The position numbers and the translations under genes are program-made. The notes under the pieces are model-generated. The model was not told the DNA's origin. It did no database searches and worked only from the letters and a program-made list of their open reading frames with translations. Of a DNA stretch of 18,010 bases, positions 7,146-12,941 are shown one piece after another. Source of the stretch: UBA7672 sp034439955 (GTDB taxonomy: Bacteria; Pseudomonadota; Alphaproteobacteria; Caulobacterales; Hyphomonadaceae); assembly GCA_034439955.1 (NCBI GenBank), contig JAWXBJ010000123.1, positions 1 to 18,010 of the forward strand. The letters are read 5' to 3'. The stretch's first letter is position 1. Every line of letters begins with the position of its first letter.

Positions 7146-8327
7146 ATGCCGGGTCGGGCTAGCACCAACAATGGACGTGTCTATTCCGTGTCTAAGAAGA
7201 ACCTGTCGGACAAGATGGTGAAGCACCTGCCCCTGCCTGAAAACGGGCAGGCGCGTTACTGGGACGCGAGTCTTTCCGGCTTCGGTCTTCGCGTTTCTCA
7301 AGGTGGCGCGAAGACCTGGATCGTGCTCGACCCGCGCGCCAATGTCCGCACGCCGGAAACGATAGGTCGCTATCCCATCATCAGCCTTGCCGACGCCCGT
7401 GCCGAAGCGAAACGCCGGCTCGCCGAGAACACCCTTGGCAAACACACGCCACGTTCAATCACCTGGAAGAACGCCACCGACGAATACCTGCAACAAATCG
7501 AGAAGACCCGAAAAGCGCGAACCCACGCTGACTACAAACGTCTTCTCGGACTTTTCAACTTTGCCAGCACGCGCCTTTCCGACCTCACGCCTCACCAAAT
7601 CCAAAAGCGTCTGGAGAGACTTAAGGACACACCCACCGAGCACCTCCACGCCTTCGCTGCTGCCCGCCAGTTCTTCAACTGGGCGCACGCCAAGTACTAT
7701 GTTGACCAATCGCCCATGATGCGGATGAAACCCCCCATCCCCCGCAAATCCCGCGAGCGCATCCTTACAGACAACGAATTGAAGGCAGTGTGGAACGCCT
7801 GCGGCGCTGACACCTACGGCACTATCGTGAAACTGCTCATCCTCACCGGCCAGCGCAAAGGGGAAATCACGCACCTTTCCGGCGATATGATTGAAGGCGA
7901 CAGCATCACCTTCCCCTCATCCCTGACGAAGAATTCACGCGCGCATACAATCCCGCTGCTCGCCCTAACTGCAAGCACCTTGGCCTCGCACGAGGCTCAC
8001 GGGCTCTTACCCAAAGCAAATGAACCGCTCCTCGGAGTATGCGTTGGCAATTCGATAAAATCATTCAGCGCCTTCTCGAAGAACAAGAAGAAGCTGGACG
8101 AGGCGAGCGCGGTCTATGACTGGACGCTTCATGATCTACGCCGCACGTTCGCGTCCGGCCTTGCCGGGCAGGGCGTGTCGATCCATGTCGTCGAAAAGCT
8201 GCTCAACCACATATCCGGCTCCTTCGCCGGCATCGTTGGCGTCTACCAACGCCACAACTTCATGCCCGAGATGCAGGACGCCATCGGCAAATGGGAACGC
8301 CATCTCAGAAATCTGGTCTATGACTGA
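7146..8327 (+). CDS. int: Tyrosine recombinase / island integrase
   Basis: A 393-aa site-specific tyrosine recombinase that cuts and joins DNA at att sites. The N-terminal part (LSGFGLRVSQGGAKTWIV, residues 43-60) is the DUF4102-type arm-binding domain common in island integrases. Residues 105-190 form the core-binding helices. Catalytic residues are visible in order: Arg237 (LTGQRKGE), Lys262 (SLTKNSR), His329 and Arg332 (HDLRRTFASGL), His355 (LLNHIS) and nucleophile Tyr367 (VYQRH). The length is normal and the domain appears intact. The ATG at 7146 has no clear ribosome site; GTG 7188 is an alternative start. A TATATAAA element at 7110-7120 may be its -10 region. It lies 77 bases from the tRNA-Arg remnant, its presumed target. 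Confidence 0.93.
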   Translation: MPGRASTNNGRVYSVSKKNLSDKMVKHLPLPENGQARYWDASLSGFGLRVSQGGAKTWIVLDPRANVRTPETIGRYPIISLADARAEAKRRLAENTLGKHTPRSITWKNATDEYLQQIEKTRKARTHADYKRLLGLFNFASTRLSDLTPHQIQKRLERLKDTPTEHLHAFAAARQFFNWAHAKYYVDQSPMMRMKPPIPRKSRERILTDNELKAVWNACGADTYGTIVKLLILTGQRKGEITHLSGDMIEGDSITFPSSLTKNSRAHTIPLLALTASTLASHEAHGLLPKANEPLLGVCVGNSIKSFSAFSKNKKKLDEASAVYDWTLHDLRRTFASGLAGQGVSIHVVEKLLNHISGSFAGIVGVYQRHNFMPEMQDAIGKWERHLRNLVYD

Positions 8328-8363
8328 CATTTCACCCTTCCGACTTGGCCGCCGGAACTGGTA

Positions 8364-8380
8364 CAGTGGCTGCGCCACTG
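8364..8380. repeat. Short hairpin after the integrase gene
   Basis: CAGTGGC (8364-8370) and GCCACTG (8374-8380) form a 7-bp stem around a 3-base loop, 36 bases past the integrase stop. No T-run follows. It could be a weak transcription pause or an integrase/AlpA binding site. Confidence 0.35.
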
Positions 8381-8393
8381 GCTAACCCAGCGG

Positions 8394-8422
8394 GCATTGC
8401 AATGCTCCAAACTGCAGGAGCA
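8394..8422 (+). promoter_or_regulatory. Overlapping hairpins covering the AlpA-like ribosome site
   Basis: GCATTGCAATGC (8394-8405) is a perfect 12-bp palindrome. TGCTCC (8403-8408) pairs with GGAGCA (8417-8422), and the latter contains the GGAG Shine-Dalgarno of the AlpA-like gene (ATG 8428). The two structures share bases 8403-8405 and are mutually exclusive. If transcribed from upstream, the leader could switch between open and sequestered ribosome site. The palindrome could instead be an operator in DNA. Confidence 0.4.
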
Positions 8423-8427
8423 CTGCG

Positions 8428-8628
8428 ATGCGCTTGATCGACAAAAAGAAACTGCGAGAGATGGTCTTGTACTCTCCTCAACATATCCAACGCCTGGAAG
8501 ACGCCGGCCGGTTCCCACGTCGCGTGCGCCTCGGTCAGGGTCGCGTGGGCTGGATTGAACAGGAAGTGCTTGATTGGCTTCAGCAGCGTATTGGCGAACG
8601 GGAAAAGCCAGCCGACAGCTCCCCCTAG
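8428..8628 (+). CDS. AlpA-family / excisionase-like DNA-binding regulator
   Basis: A 66-aa protein matching the AlpA-type MerR-like winged-helix layout: RLIDKKKLREMVLYSPQHIQRLEDAGRFPRRVRLGQGRVGW, with the LGxxRVGWxxxEVxxWL signature through residue about 51. Family members act as phage or island regulators that activate integrase expression or promote excision as directionality factors. The start has GGAG at 8417-8420. It sits 100 bases after the integrase in the same direction, as expected for a control gene of this island. The ribosome site falls within a hairpin. The tail (EREKPADSSP) is probably unstructured. Confidence 0.85.
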   Translation: MRLIDKKKLREMVLYSPQHIQRLEDAGRFPRRVRLGQGRVGWIEQEVLDWLQQRIGEREKPADSSP

Positions 8629-8631
8629 GAG

Positions 8632-8688
8632 CGGTATGACGGCGGCTCCAGGCCTTCCACCGCCTGGAGCCGCCCCATACTCATACCG
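8632..8688. repeat. Two-tier hairpin directly after the AlpA-like gene
   Basis: The inner arms GGCGGCTCCAGGC (8641-8653) and GCCTGGAGCCGCC (8662-8674) are a perfect 13-bp stem around an 8-base loop. The outer arms CGGTATGA (8632-8639) and TCATACCG (8681-8688) add 8 bp, separated from the inner stem by 1 base on the left and 6 on the right. The structure starts 4 bases after the AlpA-like stop. It could terminate transcription, but no T-run follows. It may instead be the first part of the structured region 8629-9035. Confidence 0.6.
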
Positions 8689-8751
8689 TCTCCACCACTA
8701 TACGGCGACGATACCCTGTATGGGGGCGCTGTTACTCGTAAGCCCCTTATT

Positions 8752-8920
8752 CCGCATCACTTTTGTCGGGCTACACGCCACGACCTATTACGCTTATCTA
8801 TCGTGAGCCCTCCAGGGCATCCCGAGTCCTCCGTCCGATTGTCCGAAAGGACAAATCAGACTCCAGGACGGAAAGCGTAATAGGTCGTGGCGCTCCGCGA
8901 CCAACGACAAAAGTGAGCGG
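8752..8920. other. 169-base nested inverted-repeat structure (ncRNA or origin-like)
   Basis: The outer stem P1 pairs CACTTTTGTCG (8758-8768) with CGACAAAAGTG (8905-8915), extended by T8757-A8916 and by CCGC (8752-8755) with GCGG (8917-8920) around one bulged A. Stem P2 is a perfect 20 bp: 8776-8795 with 8873-8892, core GCCACGACCTATTACGCTT. Inside P2 lie a small GCCC-TCCA-GGGC hairpin (8807-8818), TCCGTCC/GGACGGA (8830-8836/8866-8872), and within that TTGTCC-GAAA-GGACAA (8839-8854) with a GNRA-type tetraloop. Together with the hairpins on either side, this is the whole content of the gene-free interval 8629-9035. Candidate roles are a structured non-coding RNA, a replication or mobilisation origin, or a compound repeat element. 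No family is recognised. Confidence 0.7.
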
Positions 8921-8985
8921 GACATCTCCGCAGATACGTTACCCAGCGCCTGCTACAATATCGTACGGACCAGTTCCTTGTTTCA

Positions 8986-9034
8986 GGGTGGCGAGAAACT
9001 CCCTGCCAAGGCGCGGGTTCTTTTCTCCCCACCC
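8986..9034 (+). promoter_or_regulatory. Hairpin abutting the start codon of the ATPase-like gene
   Basis: GGGTGG-C-GAGAA (8986-8997) pairs with TTCTC-C-CCACCC (9023-9034): 11 bp around one C-C mismatch. The 3' arm ends one base before the ATG at 9036. No Shine-Dalgarno is visible between, so in the RNA the start would be masked when folded. It may be a leader control element or the last part of the structured DNA region. Confidence 0.4.
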
Positions 9035-9035
9035 A

Positions 9036-9800
9036 ATGAACAAACTGATCGTCGGCAATGACAAGACCATTTTTCTCGATCACCTGCCCGAAACTTTTCT
9101 CATCATCGACGACGGCGCGATCGTCGATCAAATTCCGCTTCCGGCGCGGCGCAAAATCACGCAGCTCGATCTTGATTTTCACTCGTTCAATCCGCTCAAG
9201 GACATCGACTATCGCCGCGCCCGCGAATTCATCGCCGTACTCGACGCCGTGTTCCCCGAAGGGGAAGACACCCTTACCAAAAAAACCTCGAACTTCGCGC
9301 TACTCAATGCGCTCCTCGCCCAACCGACGCGCCTCGACAAACTGATACCAAGGCCGTCCAAGAACGACGCCGGCGCAATCGACGCGTATCAGAAGATCCA
9401 GACCCTGCTTCTCTCTCCCGGCCTCAACCGCTTTCTTTGCAACCCCACGAATTTTTCAATGGACGGCATCGTCCTTGCTCGCCTCGATCGTGCACAGATC
9501 ACCGACTTCGACGCCTTCGTCATCGCCAACATCCTGATCTCCAACTACCAGGCCGACATCGTCGTCCCCGACTTTGGGTTTTACGGTTGTTCGTTCCACG
9601 TCTCGCTGATCCGACAGAACCGCCTTATCGCCGGCGTCAATTTCCTGGACGAAAGCCCGCTCAAGAACCAGCTTTTGCTCATTGGGAAGAAACTCGCGCG
9701 CCGTTCGACCGCGAAAGACGCGGCGACACTCGCCAGCTATTCGCGCCTCCTTCCTGGCACTAACGCGTTCACCGACTTCATCCAGACCGCCATCGCGTAG
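9036..9800 (+). CDS. FtsK/HerA-like protein lacking a P-loop, function unknown
   Basis: A 254-aa protein without a confident family. Its layout resembles the part of HerA/FtsK/TraD-type DNA-pumping ATPases after the Walker A loop: TFLIIDDGAIVDQIP, HSFNPLKDIDYRRAREF, a helical NPTNFSMDGIVLARLDRA block, then VVPDFGFYG where Walker B would fall, and LIRQNRLIAGVNFLDE resembling the sensor segment. No GxxxxGK(S/T) precedes it, so ATP hydrolysis is doubtful. The frame is open to 8763, but that extension covers the nested inverted repeats and is unlikely to be protein. ATG 9036 opens the coding-like part (MNKLIVGNDK). It lies in the island between the structured region and the transposon. It may be a remnant or a partner subunit of a transfer or packaging ATPase (inference). 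Confidence 0.6.
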   Translation: MNKLIVGNDKTIFLDHLPETFLIIDDGAIVDQIPLPARRKITQLDLDFHSFNPLKDIDYRRAREFIAVLDAVFPEGEDTLTKKTSNFALLNALLAQPTRLDKLIPRPSKNDAGAIDAYQKIQTLLLSPGLNRFLCNPTNFSMDGIVLARLDRAQITDFDAFVIANILISNYQADIVVPDFGFYGCSFHVSLIRQNRLIAGVNFLDESPLKNQLLLIGKKLARRSTAKDAATLASYSRLLPGTNAFTDFIQTAIA

Positions 9801-9889
9801 CGATGTCAGTGGATCGGCGAAGTCTCAGTGTCTGACGACAGGTATGAACCGGTCGTCCCGGGGAAAGGTTACGGATGAGTCCTATTGGC

Positions 9890-9897
9890 CCATTTCC
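9890..9897. repeat. Target-site duplication, left copy
   Basis: CCATTTCC immediately precedes the left terminal inverted repeat and is repeated exactly at 14885-14892, after the right one. Eight bases is the duplication length known for IS1595-family elements. Confidence 0.92.
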
Positions 9898-9935
9898 CGG
9901 TATGGTCTAGCAAACTAACCACATGTGATGGTAGC
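9898..9935 (+). repeat. Left terminal inverted repeat of the IS1595-family transposon
   Basis: The repeat starts CGGTATGGTCTAGCA and ends ACATGTGATGGTAGC. It matches the reverse complement of 14847-14884 at 37 of 38 positions (A9913 against G on the other side). Weaker similarity continues a further 10-15 bases inward. The TAACCACATGT core recurs at 9950-9960. Confidence 0.92.
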
Positions 9936-9943
9936 TACAAGTG

Positions 9944-9960
9944 TTGACATAACCACATGT
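9944..9960 (+). promoter_or_regulatory. -35-like box and second TIR-core copy before the first passenger gene
   Basis: TTGACA at 9944-9949 is a perfect -35 hexamer, but the best -10-like sequence (TATGTA, 9964-9969) is only 14 bases away, so promoter strength is uncertain. TAACCACATGT at 9950-9960 is an exact 11-bp direct repeat of the TIR core at 9916-9926. A transposase or regulator binding there would cover the promoter. Confidence 0.4.
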
Positions 9961-9979
9961 AGGTATGTAAGGATTGGGC

Positions 9980-10417
9980 ATGGAAAAGCCCGAACGCCCC
10001 AACACGATCTCCGGCCTAATGTCGAAGCGCGCCGAGTTTATAAAGCGCCACGCCGAATTGCTGAAGGAGGCAAAGCGACTCAGCTCCGACATCGACACGC
10101 TGGAAGCCACGATCAAGCTGTTTGGTGGGGACATCGCCACCTTGAAGCGTGTTCGACGCCGGATAGCGACACGCCCCGCGCACGGCATGTTGCAGCGTTT
10201 CGTTCTGGATAAGTTGAGGGAGGCCGGCGAGCCGCTTACGTCTTTGCAGTTGGCGAAGACGTTCGGACAGGAACGCCGTCTGGCGCCGGACAGGGCGACG
10301 ACCAACAACACGCGGAAGCGCGTCGGCGCCTGCCTCTATCACTTGTCCACGAAAGGCCTGGTGGTCGCTGGGGCGGGTGATGGCGACTACAAGGGCTGGC
10401 AGATCAAGCGGACCTAG
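9980..10417 (+). CDS. Coiled-coil / winged-helix passenger protein
   Basis: A 145-aa basic protein. Residues about 13-50 are a charged helix with coiled-coil character (SKRAEFIKRHAELLKEAKRL). Residues about 65-145 look like a winged-helix DNA-binding fold: MLQRFVLDKLREAGEPLTSLQLAKTFG, then NNTRKRVGACLYHLSTKGLV and a terminal KGWQIKR wing. No named family is recognised; a DNA-binding regulator is inferred. ATG 9980 is preceded by AAGGA at 9969-9973; an in-frame TTG at 9974 lacks this spacing. Its stop shares bases with that of the convergent 277-aa gene (10414-10417). It is the first gene inside the left end of the transposon. Confidence 0.75.
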   Translation: MEKPERPNTISGLMSKRAEFIKRHAELLKEAKRLSSDIDTLEATIKLFGGDIATLKRVRRRIATRPAHGMLQRFVLDKLREAGEPLTSLQLAKTFGQERRLAPDRATTNNTRKRVGACLYHLSTKGLVVAGAGDGDYKGWQIKRT

Positions 10418-11247
10418 TTCTCAACCTCGCGATCACCGGTTTCGGCCTCAGCCAGAATTTCTAGGTCCAATTCTAATTTCGTAATCAACCGTTTGAGGTC
10501 TTTCTGCGTCACAGGCCCCTGCACCAACACTCGATAATTGGCCGACTTCGAAAGCATCCCGGACGCGAGAACGCGCTCTCCCTCAATCATGGCAATCTCC
10601 CTGCCTACGGACGCTGGTTGAGGTGGCGGGGATGGTGGGGTTAGGGGTCGATGCGAAGGCGGCTTGTTTGAGCCGGACCCGCTCGAACCGTCCTCCCCAT
10701 TCTGCTCGTCATCATCATCAGCAACATCAGTTGCTATATCAGAATCCGAAAGGCCAGCAAAGGCGATAGTTTCGTCATAGACTTTTAAGAAGGATGGCGC
10801 TGCTTTTTCGTTGAAGCCCTGCTCCAAAACGAGTTTGTCCAAGCAAATCGCATCGATCGGCCGGTCGGCCTTCCAGTCAGGCCAAAAAAGCGCGATCGCC
10901 TTTGGCCTTAAGGCGGCCTTCTTAATCACCCCGTCCTTGATCGATTGCTGTTGCGCGCGAAGGTAGGTTCGACCCGTATCTGAGATCGCTACGGTGCGAT
11001 CTTTTCCAGATCCGCCATATTCAATTAATCCAAATGATTTCAAGGCTGCAAGCAGTTGGTTGGTCTGACTACTGCCCTCCTTAATCCCCCAAGCCAAACC
11101 AGCTTTCTGATAGGGAGCCGGGTGGCGTCCGAATCTCCCTTCGAATTTTTCTAGCCGCTCCAACGCGGGTTTGAGTGAGATTATCGGAAAGGACGGACTG
11201 CGGTCCCTTGGAGTTTTGGGCGCAGGCGCTTCTGTTGTGTCTGACAT
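10414..11247 (-). CDS. Winged-helix-like passenger protein with acidic linker
   Basis: A 277-aa soluble protein. Residues about 20-100 look like a winged-helix or similar DNA-associated domain: ISLKPALERLEKFEGRFGRH, QTNQLLAALKSFGLIEYGG, then SDTGRTYLRA. A central acidic, Ser/Gly and Pro-rich linker (ADDDDEQNGEDGSS, LTPPSPPPQP) separates it from a C-terminal region containing GPVTQKDLKRLITKLELDLEIL. No catalytic motif was found; a DNA-binding or adaptor role is inferred. The frame extends 22 codons upstream, but ATG 11247 has GGAG at correct spacing. A minus-strand TTGACA (11297-11292) lies upstream in a divergent promoter shared with the small RNA-like unit at 11285-11508. Confidence 0.75.
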   Translation of the reverse strand: MSDTTEAPAPKTPRDRSPSFPIISLKPALERLEKFEGRFGRHPAPYQKAGLAWGIKEGSSQTNQLLAALKSFGLIEYGGSGKDRTVAISDTGRTYLRAQQQSIKDGVIKKAALRPKAIALFWPDWKADRPIDAICLDKLVLEQGFNEKAAPSFLKVYDETIAFAGLSDSDIATDVADDDDEQNGEDGSSGSGSNKPPSHRPLTPPSPPPQPASVGREIAMIEGERVLASGMLSKSANYRVLVQGPVTQKDLKRLITKLELDLEILAEAETGDREVEN

Positions 11248-11281
11248 GTCGATCTCCAAGACAACGACAGACATATATCTT

Positions 11282-11323
11282 ATTGATTGTTTGTCAATTT
11301 CCTTGTTGATCAAAATATCAACA
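11282..11323. promoter_or_regulatory. Divergent promoter with two operator-like palindromes
   Basis: Plus strand: TTGTCA (11291-11296) and AAATAT (11313-11318) are separated by 16 bases. Minus strand: TTGACA (11297-11292) leads toward the 10414-11247 gene, with TATATG or TATGTC as -10 candidates. Two inverted repeats overlap these boxes: ATTGA-N7-TCAAT (11282-11298) and TGTTGAT-CAAAAT-ATCAACA (11304-11323). The second covers the plus -10. A repressor bound there could control both directions. Confidence 0.5.
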
Positions 11324-11353
11324 GATGGTTTACTCGCCTAGATGGAGGTGAGA

Positions 11354-11410
11354 ATGACGATGATACGGGTCGCTCCAGCCGCGAGAAAGCTCGCGTCGCG
11401 GCGGGGCTAA
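11354..11410 (+). CDS. 18-aa basic micropeptide (candidate)
   Basis: The ORF reads MTMIRVAPAARKLASRRG. It is preceded by a near-perfect Shine-Dalgarno GGAGG five bases from the ATG, the best ribosome site in the window. The peptide has five Arg/Lys residues and no acidic ones, and its second half overlaps the 11380-11395 hairpin. It may be a leader peptide, a small toxin-like cationic peptide, or a chance ORF. Only the ribosome site and position within the transcription unit support it. Confidence 0.4.
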   Translation: MTMIRVAPAARKLASRRG

Positions 11411-11475
11411 CGAAGAGGCCGCCGCCCTGGCTGGGGTGGCGGCCTCGATGCGGGCAGAAAATGAGACTCTAACCT

Positions 11476-11508
11476 GCGGCGGTGATTGTATCACCGCCGC
11501 TTTATTTT
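11476..11508 (+). terminator. Intrinsic terminator of the small plus-strand unit
   Basis: GCGGCGGTGA (11476-11485) and TCACCGCCGC (11491-11500) form a perfect 10-bp GC-rich stem with a 5-base loop, followed by TTTATTTT. The T-tract exists only in the plus direction, so it serves a plus-strand transcript and not the minus-strand nuclease-like gene ending at 11514. Confidence 0.8.
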
Positions 11509-11513
11509 GGGAA

Positions 11514-12329
11514 TCACGCCGAGAGGATTTCAAAAAGGCGGCGCCGAAAGTACTCGTTGACCGCCTCTACCTCATCTCGAACCGGCATGCCGAAATGCAT
11601 ATCAAGCTCGACGCCGGTAAGGCTGAGCGGCGCAGGTATCGAGCGCTTGCCGTAGTAGAAAATAACGTGAGCGCGCGCCTCTTTCGCTTTGAAGCCGCGT
11701 TGGCGGGCGTAGTCGATAAGATGCGATTCAACGCAAGCAAGGTCGCGCCGGATGCTGCGTTTCTTGCCGGCGTCGTGTTCGCCGTGCCCTCGCTTCACCT
11801 CATACGCTTTGATCGTTTGCTTCGCGCGATCCCAAACAATCGTATCGACCTGAAGGTAATTCAGGCTAGCGGCGTCCCATTTGAAGTGCTTGGGGACAGG
11901 TCCCTCGCCGGTCACAGCCGCAGCTTGGTTCATCGCGTCCTTGGAAATGAAAAACTGCGGGTCGTTCCAGACTTCAAAGTTCGGGTTGGTCTTCAGGCGC
12001 TCCCTGATCGCAGCTTCAAGAATGAAGCCATGCCGCTTGTAGGCGCTGCTCATCAAGCTGACTATGCGTGAGAAGTGTTGACCGGCAAGCGGGTCAGGAT
12101 CGAACTTGCGCCGCGAAAGGCCCTGGATAGTGCGCTCAACGTCTGGCGTAAGCAGCTCAATCAAGGTCTGCGTGCGCGGCGGGGCCGCTTCTACACGAGT
12201 GTCAGTTGGACCGGCGGCGCGTGGCGCTTGACCGAAGATTTGCGCTTCGAGGTCACGGCTGACTTTTTTGGGGACGGGATCAGATAATCCCCATCCAATT
12301 CCAAAGATTTTCGGCACGGCGGCACCCAC
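11514..12329 (-). CDS. PD-(D/E)XK nuclease-like protein, probable restriction endonuclease
   Basis: A 271-aa protein with a PD-(D/E)XK-type core: a helix with Glu106 (ILEAAIRERLK), Asp162 in YLQVDTIVWD, and Glu177-Val-Lys179 in IKAYEVKRGHGEHD. The order and spacing of D and ExK fit a restriction-type nuclease, and the helix after it (LACVESHLIDYARQRG) fits the fold. The N-terminal 95 residues are unassigned, perhaps target recognition. It lies directly downstream of, and overlaps by 139 bases, an N6-adenine methyltransferase gene, which supports an R-M pair. The longest frame starts at GTG 12329 with AGGGA upstream; a later start would reduce the overlap, so the N-terminus is uncertain. Confidence 0.68.
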   Translation of the reverse strand: MGAAVPKIFGIGWGLSDPVPKKVSRDLEAQIFGQAPRAAGPTDTRVEAAPPRTQTLIELLTPDVERTIQGLSRRKFDPDPLAGQHFSRIVSLMSSAYKRHGFILEAAIRERLKTNPNFEVWNDPQFFISKDAMNQAAAVTGEGPVPKHFKWDAASLNYLQVDTIVWDRAKQTIKAYEVKRGHGEHDAGKKRSIRRDLACVESHLIDYARQRGFKAKEARAHVIFYYGKRSIPAPLSLTGVELDMHFGMPVRDEVEAVNEYFRRRLFEILSA

Positions 12330-12895
12330 CCCAAAGTCGTCCCTGCCGCAGATTGTTGCACGTCCCAGACCAGCCAGCCATATCCGGTCGCGGTCGATGC
12401 CTTCTTATCCAGCCGACCTTTCACCATCGGGACACGCTCGGTGAACTGCCAGAAGGCTTTGGGGGGGTGTTGGCTAAACAGACGGTTGTAGCGCCCTACG
12501 CTCTCAATGAAGGTCGTCCGGGTCAGCAGCGCCACACCATGACGTGCGACGCGGCTAGCCTCTACGAAAAACTTCTCGGCCAAATTGAACGGCGGGTTTG
12601 TGATCACCCAATCGAACGATCCAGAATGGTAAGCGCCATCTAGGAAGTCGGAAACGGCGCCATACCCGTAATCGAACACGTCCGAGGCTTTTACAGACTT
12701 GAAATATTCGCTTAGCGGCTCGGCCATAAAGCCCCGGTTGCAGGCCGGTTCTAGACAGGTCAGACGCTTTAGCCCCGTAGTCCCGACCGCGTGTTCCAAA
12801 AGGGCGCGCGTCGCCCACGGCGGCGTCGGGAAGTCATCCAAGCTACGCTTGGGCTCCGTGCGCTGCGCCATCACGGCATGAGAAGTGTTCTGCAT
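12191..12895 (-). CDS. N6-adenine DNA methyltransferase-like protein
   Basis: A 234-aa SAM-dependent methyltransferase. DFPTPPWATRALLEH at residues 21-35 resembles motif X. LEPACNRGFMAEPL at 48-61 resembles motif I (SAM binding), ASDVFDYGYG follows as motif II, and DWVITNPPFNLAEKFF at 95-110 contains catalytic motif IV NPPF, diagnostic of amino-group (mostly adenine N6) methylation. The C-terminal third (GWVPPCRKSLEL and beyond) may hold target recognition and ends with a basic tail. It would protect the element's or host's DNA against the overlapping nuclease-like gene downstream, or act alone as a solitary methylase. It starts 46 bases after the transposase stop in the same direction, so readthrough from the transposase promoter is possible. 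Confidence 0.82.
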   Translation of the reverse strand: MQNTSHAVMAQRTEPKRSLDDFPTPPWATRALLEHAVGTTGLKRLTCLEPACNRGFMAEPLSEYFKSVKASDVFDYGYGAVSDFLDGAYHSGSFDWVITNPPFNLAEKFFVEASRVARHGVALLTRTTFIESVGRYNRLFSQHPPKAFWQFTERVPMVKGRLDKKASTATGYGWLVWDVQQSAAGTTLGWVPPCRKSLELDGDYLIPSPKKSAVTSKRKSSVKRHAPPVQLTLV

Positions 12896-12941
12896 CCGTT
12901 CACCGTAACGCGCTTCGCAACAAAACGAAATGTTGAATAAT

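Larger units (their letters stand above)
11325..11508 (+). ncRNA. Compact small transcript with 18-codon ORF and terminator
   Basis: Downstream of the plus promoter lie a Shine-Dalgarno GGAGGTGA (11344-11351), a short ORF (11354-11410), a hairpin CGCGAG-AAAG-CTCGCG (11380-11395), a larger stem pairing 11415-11428 with 11433-11446 (GAGGCCGCC arm, 4-base loop), and an intrinsic terminator (11476-11508). The predicted transcript is about 180 nt and autonomous. It does not reach a downstream plus-strand gene, as the next gene (11514-12329) is on the other strand. It may be a regulatory RNA or a small mRNA. The start site is estimated from the -10 position. No Rfam-type family is recognised. Confidence 0.5.

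Noticed and set aside
8752..8920. Retron or CRISPR-like interpretation of the structured block
   Set aside because: No reverse transcriptase, Cas protein, or regularly spaced direct repeats are nearby. The repeats are inverted and unique.
8763..9035. N-terminal extension (91 codons) of the FtsK/HerA-like gene
   Set aside because: It runs through the nested inverted repeats, and its translation is Arg/Pro/Ser-rich without protein-like pattern.
11436..12071. 211-codon plus-strand frame antisense to the nuclease-like gene
   Set aside because: The minus frame has the PD-(D/E)XK pattern and the paired methyltransferase. The plus frame begins within the terminator region and has no motif.
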